Assembly: GCA_963989245.1 (NCBI GenBank)
Contig: OZ022340.1
Span: 47,768,945 to 47,832,944, forward strand
Reading direction: 5' to 3'
DNA length: 64,000 bases
Source of the DNA: Nansenia antarctica
Taxonomy: Eukaryota > Chordata > Actinopteri > Argentiniformes > Microstomatidae
Shown here: piece by piece, positions 49,301-57,800 of the stretch
Layout of the letters: every line of letters starts with the position of its first letter
How positions within the stretch are numbered: the stretch's first letter is position 1
The notes under the pieces: model-generated
Told to the model about the DNA's origin: nothing
Database searches by the model: none
What the model saw: the letters and a program-made list of their open reading frames with translations, nothing else
Made by a program: the position numbers and the translations under genes

Positions 49301-52300
49301 GCCGGTAGATTCGCGTCTTGCTCCCTTTAACACATGTCGGCGTTTCCCTGGTTGCGAGATCTAAACTACTAGAACTGAAAGCGGCAGGTAACAGGCACGT
49401 AACATCCATATGCTGTATATATAAATAAATATATTTGACTACCAGCAAGACACCGGAGCACTCGTATCTATAACAAACGCGGAGATTGTATGAGCCCCGC
49501 GTCAGTCAGCCTTTCCGTAGAAATACATCGCTCCGTTATATATCTAACGTTACATGTTTTAAGGCTGATCTGTGCATGATAGTGCTGCATTATGTTGATC
49601 TGATTAGAGTTCATCTCGCTTTTCCCCCCGTTGATGCAGTGTTTCCTCTACATGCATTTCATCGTGGCGGTCCGCCACGATGGAATTTCCTCCGCCACCA
49701 TGCAGATTTCTCAACCCCAAAAAAAAAAAAAGATTTAGGCCGCTTTTCAGACCTTCACAGCGCTAGACACACCCACAAGCGCTGAAACTGGACCAGTCCG
49801 TGTGTGTCGCGAGTATTGAACTTGAGGCTGCGTTCGTAAATTCGCTCTGAGAGCCCCGGAGCGCACACTGGGTTCAACGTCATAAAGGGACCAAGTCATT
49901 TGATTGGACAAGAGGCATTCCGTGAGTGCTGATCAGATTTCCAGAGCGTATTTACGAACGCGCCCTGGCTGTCACCCGAACACCGCGAGCTAGCGTAGTG
50001 TAGTGTAGTATAGGATGCGTAGTGTAGTGTAGTGTAGGATGGAGAGAGAGAGGAGAAGCCTCTCTATGTGTTACCTATGTCCAGTGTACTAGAACCACTC
50101 TAACAGGAGTGTTTGTCCGTGAATAACACCGGCTATGCCCGGGTTAGAAACACAAGACTATAGCTGGATAAGGTCTACACGGTCATTTTAAGCCGTCGAC
50201 CAGCCCTCTACGACCACGGGAAGTCATGTTAAAAGTGAAGATACTTCTGTTAAACTAAGCTAAGCTAAACATCGCTAATCGCTAACTCCCTCCTGGGCTT
50301 AAAGTGACAAGTAATAACGTTGTGAAAAAAAACGTCAGATCAGTGTTTTTGTTTTTATTGACAACGGAATTACATGCTGGAAAAACATGCAGACAGACAA
50401 TAAGAGACACACGGGAGAAGTACAGGAAAACATTTTATTTTTTTGGGCCATCCTTGAGTTTTGGCTGAAATTACGTCGTTGTTTTGAGCGCGCGTGCGCG
50501 TTTCATGCGCGTGCGCGCGAAAAAATCGCGGGCGCGCGCGCGCGGTCAGCACTACCCGCCACCATTGTAAAAATTCCTGGAGGAAACACTGTGTATTAAA
50601 CAATCTAAGCAATCTAATCAGAGCAGTTGTTATTATGTAATATTATTGATGGATGTGACATTTTTGATGGAGAGCGGATGACTGGATGTGAGCATGTATT
50701 TGACTAATGCCGATAGATTCGTGTCTTGCTCCGAAACCGGCGCTGTCGGCGCCGACAGGATTTTACAGCGTTCCTTCAAACTATCGTAATTCATGAACTA
50801 TATGCCCAATCTAAAAAATTCAAACAGTTTCTGAAAGCAGAGACGTTGCACTTGAACAGTTGAACTTGTTTAGGCTTATTACGGTAGTTCACAAAAAAAA
50901 AAAGCACAGTGCTCAACGTGTCAGGAGAAATAAAAATAGAATCGGGGCTTTAATACATGTCAGCATTTCCCTGGTTGCGAGATCTAAACTAGTCTACTAG
51001 AACTGAAAGCGGCAAGTAACAGGCACTTAACGTTACATGTTGTAAGGCTGATCTGTGCACGATAGTGCTGCATTTTGACATAATTCTTATCGCATTTCCC
51101 CCCGCTGAGCTGTATAGCGGGGGGAATCTTATGACACGTAACTCCTCCTACAGTCCCGGGTCGTTCCTGTATAGTGGAGAACGATTCCTATATGGAACTT
51201 TTCAAAAGCGTGCCGAGGCGAGCCGTGCCGAACCGGTCTGGTCAATGGAAAAGCGCCAAAAGTCACTTTGAGATCTGCGTCAAAGTGTTATCCCAAATGG
51301 CTTGGCAATTGGTGTGGAGTTTGCACAATTTCAGAGGAACTATGTACATAAATTCTAGCCCCCGAAATTGAACAGAAAGTGTTTTGACATAAATAAACAT
51401 TTGACATAAACCCAGTATTTTCATGTTCAGTCCAAGAACAGACAGTGATTAGAGGAGTGTCATGAAGCCTCTCCCTTCTCTGACAAATCTGAAGGTTGGG
51501 CTTTTAAATAGTAGATAAAACCATACCTCCAAGAAGCAAATCTCATTCTCAGTCCCTCTTTTAGATGAATAACTAACACAACGTTTGAACCGCACCATTA
51601 CTAACCGCACCATTACTAGTGTTTGTGTGATTTATCTTCACTTAAGTATCAAACAAAACAACTGAAAATGCAACTGGAATTGGATTGTTTAGGACAAAGG
51701 GGAAGGAATTGTATCTGTGAACGAAGTGGCACACCTGAATTCCAAACCTCCTCTCCTCTCCTCTCCTCTGTCTCCCTCTCCTCCTCTCCTCTGTCTCCCT
51801 CTCCTCCTCTCCTCTCCTCTCCTCCTCTCCTCTGTCTCCCTCTCCTCCTCTCCTCTGTCTCCCTCTCATCCTCTCCTCTCCTCTGTCTCCCTGTCCTCCT
51901 CTCCTCTGTCTCCCTCTCCTCCTCTCCTCTGTCTCACTCTCCTCCTCTCCTCTGTCTCCCTCTCCTCCTCTCCTCTGTCTCCCTCTCCTCCTCTCTCCTA
52001 TCCTCCTCTCCTCTTGCTCCTTCTCCTCCTCTCCTCTGTCTCCCTCTCCTCCTCTCCTCTGGCTCCCTCTCCTCTGTCTCCCTCTCCTCCTATCCTCTGG
52101 CTCCCTCTCCTCCTCTCCTCCTCTCCTCTGTCTCCCTCTCCTCCTCTCCTCTGTCTCCCTCTCCTCCTCTCCTCTGTCTCCCTTTCCTCCTCTCCTCTCC
52201 TCCTCTCTGTCTCTGTCTCCCTCTCCTCCTCTCCTCTCCTCTCCTCTGTCTCCCTCTCCTCCTTTCCTCTCCTCTTCTCCTCTGTCTCCCTCTCCTCCTC

Positions 52301-53409
52301 TCCTCTCCTCTCCTCCTCTCCTCTGTCTCCCTCTCCTCTCCTCTGTCTCCCACTCCTCCTCTCCTCTGTCTCCCTCTCCTCTGTCTCCCTCTCCTCCTCT
52401 CCTCTGTCTCCCTCCTCTCCTCTCCTCCTCTCCTCTGTCTCCCTCTCCTCCTCTGTGGTCTCCAGTATGGGAAGGACTTTGAGGCCATCCAGAACAACGT
52501 CGCCCTGAAGTACAAGAAGAAGGGCAAGCCCACCAGCATGGTCAAGAACAAGGAGCAGGTCCGCCACTTCTACTACCGCACCTGGCACAAGATCTCCAAG
52601 CACATCGACTTTGCCAACGGTGAGCCTTTCCACCCCTGAAGTCTACCAAAGGGCTTATGTCTTCAAGTCTGCCTCCCTCTGTACTCCATAGTGCTTAACA
52701 TGTTGTACCTCTCCCTCTGTGTACTCCATAGTGCTTAACATGTTGTACCTCTCCCTCTGTGTACTCCATAGTGCTTAACATGTTGTACCTCTCCCTCTGT
52801 GTACTCCATAGTGCTTAACATGTTGTACCTCTCCCTCTGTGTATAACATGTTGTACCTCTCCCTCTGTGTACTCCATAGTGCTTAACATGTTGTACCTCT
52901 CCCTCTGTGTACTTCATCGTGCTAACAGGGTTGGGTCAGTTGAATTTCAAAAGGCTTTTTTTCCAGAAAATGTAAACAAACAGAAAATGATAACCTTTAT
53001 AGATAAACAAAAATTAAGTACTTTTTTCTGAGTGGGGCAGTCCCGCTCATATTTTGCATTTTATTGGACAGATATAGTGAAGACTGACAGGAAAATAAGG
53101 AGAAGAAGGGAAATGGGCCGGATTCAAACCCATGCCGACATGGGCATAATGTCCACTGGACTATTAACTGTAGACTGCGGTGCTAGACCACTGGACCACC
53201 TCAGGCCACATATATATATATTAATTCATTTAAATCAGTTCTTCAATTGACTGAATTCTAATTGAAATTGACCCCAACTGTGATGCTTAACATCCCTAAC
53301 CGTTGCAACTCTCTCTCTAGTGTACTCCCGGGTGCTGAAGAAGTCTTCTCAGGAGTTGTATGGACTCATTTGCTACGCTGAGTTGAGAAAGAAGGTCGGA
53401 GGACGTGAG

Positions 53410-53448
<39 letters not shown>

Positions 53449-54790
53449 TTATGTGTAAGTATCTGTGTGTTAGGGATGGACGGTTTTTCGGTTAAACCGA
53501 AAACCGGGGTTTATAAAAATAGAAACGGTTTTTAATCAAAACCGTCTGAAACCGTTTTTTTTGTTTTTTTTCCTATGTTGTTCAAAGAATAAAACTGGAC
53601 CATGTCACATGTTTGTCGTGTGTGAAAATAACAATGATACAGTCTGAATCTGCCGCGCAATGAGTGAGAGGTTTGGTCAGTTGTGAAGAATAACTGAGGA
53701 TTAATATCTAATTGGGATTATATTTAAGGGTAACGAATCACTCTATGGGAAAGATAGTTGCCTTCAGTTATTGGTAGATAGGAAAGGTTTTTTACAATTA
53801 CTCGCTTACATTTAATAAGATCATTTTCGCTGCTCTCTGTAAAGCGCATTGGGTCACTTTTGTGAGAAATGCGCTATAGAAATAAAATGTGATTTGATTT
53901 GATATCAATCAATCAATCAAACTTTATGTATGTTCTATAGCACAAATCATGCATTGAATGTAACTCCAAGTGCAGTATTTACTAAACCACAATATAATAA
54001 AACAAGAGCTATACGGATCAAGAGTGTTTGTGCACAGCACCACTGTGTGTGAAGGCGCTACTGAAAGTGATGACAGAACGCATGTCTCAGAAGATACTTA
54101 GTCACTTAGTGACGCAAAGGTAGTTCTGTATTTATCTCTAGTACATTTATTTTGAAAGCTCTATTTTGACAGCTCTACCATGGGCACTTTTATTTTAATG
54201 GGGCATTCTTTGTTGATTGACTTACGACAGTTCAGGACGAGTCAGTCTCGCGGCATGTGGTTTTTATGAAAAGCTTTAAGTATGTTCACTGCATAATTCT
54301 AAGTCTAATATTTCAGTGATTATTGAGCAGTATTCAAATATTTAAATACATTGAGCAGCAGCTGAAACTTTGTCTAAGAACCAAGATATTGAGAAAGCAG
54401 TTCATTCAATGAAGACGCTGTTCCAAGAGATGATCTTCCGTGCAGGCGAGCACCCTGGATCAGCGGAGCTGGTGTGTTAAGAGTTCATGTGTTTTCATGT
54501 ATGGTGTAGCTTACAAAAGTCTGCCTTTCCACTTATATTTGTGAAACTAAGTAGCCTAAATGTGTTGCGACTGTGCTTACGGTGTTTTAATGGTGTTCGA
54601 CATGAGTGTATTGTAGCAGTAGGGCTCAATTATTTGAAATTGTCGTTTGTTTGTTTTTCCGTATTTTTTTTTTCGTTTTTTTTTTCGTTTTTCGGTTAAC
54701 CGGAAAACCGCGGTTTTTGCCTTTGACGGTTTTTCGGTTTCAATAATTGGAAACCGTCCATCCCTACTGTGTGTGTGTTATGTGTAAGTA

Positions 54791-54842
<52 letters not shown>

Positions 54843-57800
54843 GTGTAGGTATCTATGTGTTGTGTGTCTGTGTGTCTGTGTGTTATGTGTGTGTGCTACG
54901 TGTTTGTGAGTGTTGTTTAGAGACACACTGGCCCCAGTTGGCTGTTTTGTTTGTGCTGCAAGGTCACAGGGGAAGTGATTAACGGAGGCGCTGGCTGAAG
55001 TCATAGTTATAGCTGGCCCACAGGCTGGGGTCATGTGGGGTTGTTATGGTTACTGTCTGTCTGGGGTCATGTGGGTTGTTATGGTTACTGTCTGTCTGGG
55101 GTCATGTGGGTTGTTATGGTTACTGTCTGTCTGGGGTCATGTGGGTTGTTATGGTTACGGTCTGTCTGGGGTCATGTGGGTTGTTATGGTTACTGTCTGT
55201 CTGGGGTCATGTGGGTTATTATGGTTACTGTCTGTCTGGGGTCATGTGGGATGTTATTAACGGTTACTGTCTGTCTGGGGTCATGTGGGATGTTATTAAC
55301 GGTTACTGTCTGTCTGGGGTCATGTGGGTTATTATGGTTACTGTAGGTCTGGGGTCATGTGGGTTATGGTTACTGTCAGTCTGGGGTCATGTGGGTTGTT
55401 ATGGTTACTGTCAGTATATGTACATACATCTACTGATGCCTCTGGACACATCTTCAGTGATGTTCCTGGAATCATCGGGCGTTTCGGGTCTTTCAACATC
55501 ATACACCCTCCTCCAGGTGACCCAGCTGGGGCTGATCAGACCCCAGCTTGTGTCCAGATGGCTAACTAGCTACCATGACTCCATGGCTCTCCTCTTTTGA
55601 GCCACAGCCATCTAGAGGCTCTCTCTGCTGCATTGGTGGTACTGCGGATGGCTCTCCTCTTTCTCTCTCCATCGATGCCCAAACTGCTGAAGGCTCTGGC
55701 CAAGAAACGGGCTGCAAATCCTCTGCAACCAACCTCTACTGGGAAACACCTCGCTCTCCAACCAGCCTGCTGGCAGTCACTGACCAGTCCCGCGTACTTG
55801 GAGAGCTTCCTCTCAAAGGCTTCTTCCAACCGGTCTTCCCACGGGACTGTCAGTTCCAGCAGCACTGCTTGCCTGGTGGACTCAGACAAGAGAACAATGT
55901 CTGGTCGCAGGGTGGTGACTACAATGTGGCTGGGGAACTTCAGCTGATGTTCAAGGTCAACCAACAGCTGCCAGTCTCTTGCAGAGGTCAAGATGCCTGC
56001 AGATGTTTTCCTGGCAGGGGTTGGCTGCTCCCCAGCTCTGACAAAAGCGATGGTTTTCTTGGAGGGTCGGAACTGCTTTGCCCACACAAGTCCTGCGCTG
56101 ATGGCTTCAGCAATGGTCTTCAGGACTTGGTCATGCCTCCACCTGTACCGTCCATCTCCAAGGGCCCTTGTACAGCAGCTGAGGATGTGTTCCAGGGTTC
56201 CTCGCTTGGAACACAGTTGGCATGCTAGTGTCTCTGCTATGCCCCATGTGTGCAGATTTGACGGGCTTGGAAGCACATCATAGACTGCCTGGATGAGGAA
56301 TTTGATGCGGTGCGGCTCGGCTTTCCAAAGCTCAGCCCAGGTCACCTTCCTCTCAATCGCATTCTCCCATCTCGTCCAAGCTCCCTGTTGCTTCATTCCC
56401 ACTGCCTTGCAGGTTCTTGTCTCCTCCACTGCTGCTCTCACCTCCTCCTGAACAAGGCGGCGCTTTTCCTTCCCCCTGGTGTTCATTTGGGGAGTTGGAA
56501 AGGATCCAAGCCCAGCTCGACCTCGTGTGACCACTCCCACCAAGCTCCTGTGACGCAGCCTCGCCTCTGCCTCTTGAACAGCTTCCTCTGCCCTCCACTT
56601 CCTGCCAGTCCTCACTTGGATCCCTGCATTAGCCACCTTTGGATCACTTGAGTCCCTGTACTGAACCACTTCTCTGGCTCTTGTCACCTTGAATTCCTCC
56701 TCCAAGGATTTGAAGGGCAGTTGCAGTTTGTTGGTGTTCCCATAGAGTGCGGTGCTGCTCAAACTCCTTGGTAATCCAAGCCATCTCCGGAGGTGGTTGC
56801 TGACCCTCCTCTCTAAGGTCTCCACTGTTGAGATAGGGACCGCATAGACAAGGAGGGGCCACAGGATCCTGGGAAGAAGGCCATGTTGGTAAACCCAGGC
56901 TTTAAACTTCCCGGGTAGGCCTGACTTGTCCACGGATTTCAGCCAGCCATCCAACTCAGTGCAGGTCGACTGGATGGATATTGTGTCTCTCAGAGAGCAG
57001 TCAAAAACCTTGCCCAAGCTCTTGACTGGCTTCTAGGGCTGCCACAAACGATTATTTTCATAGTCGACTAGTCACCGATTATTTTAACGATTAGTCGACT
57101 AATCGGATCATAAATTACAGCTTATCGCACAATTACTCAATCGCTCTTATTTAACTATCATCTTCTAAATCAGCTTCTAAATTTAGCTTGAAGTTGTTAG
57201 TTGTTGTTGTAGGCATGTGCTAACTAAAAATAAAGACAATTAAAATGATTGTTCACTCAAAAATAGATATTTTAATGAACTTTGCAGATTTATTTCTGGC
57301 ATCACTTGCATGTAATGTAATGTAAAGAGTATTAGAGAGTGCAAACTGCTGAGTAAAATGAGGTAGGCTAGGCACTAGGCAACCAAAAGAATACAAAAAC
57401 AAAAATAAATACTTGTACAGAGTACAAAAGTTTTTGCTTTGCTTCACTCATCTCTGGCATCAAACATAAAATGAGGTAGGCACTAAGGCAACTAAAAAAG
57501 AGCAATTATCCACAAAAAGAAATGTTTGTAGAGAAAAGGTTTGGTCTCAATCAAATAACATAACAAAGAAAAGTGCAGGAGACTGAGCAAAGAAATTGTT
57601 TCTCTCCTGTGTGGACTATTCATTCATAGCGAGGAAATGCTCATTGGCATCTTGACAAGATAACTATCCATAGTAGAACGCGCCTTCTTAGCACTGTAAC
57701 GTTAAGACAACATTTTTAGCTATTTGATAAGTATCGCTTTGATGACAACGTTACAGCACATAACGTAAAATAATGTAAGAAGGCTTTTAACGTAACGATA

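Noticed and set aside
51623..52639. 338-codon frame across the pyrimidine tract into exon 4
   Set aside because: The first 280 codons are translated minisatellite (Ser/Leu/Pro repeats). Only the last 51 codons are real cramp1 exon 4.
55033..55600. Long repetitive frames over the 35-bp minisatellite (also 59451-60013)
   Set aside because: A 35-bp unit read in several frames gives periodic Gly/Cys/Trp/Val peptides; no gene evidence.
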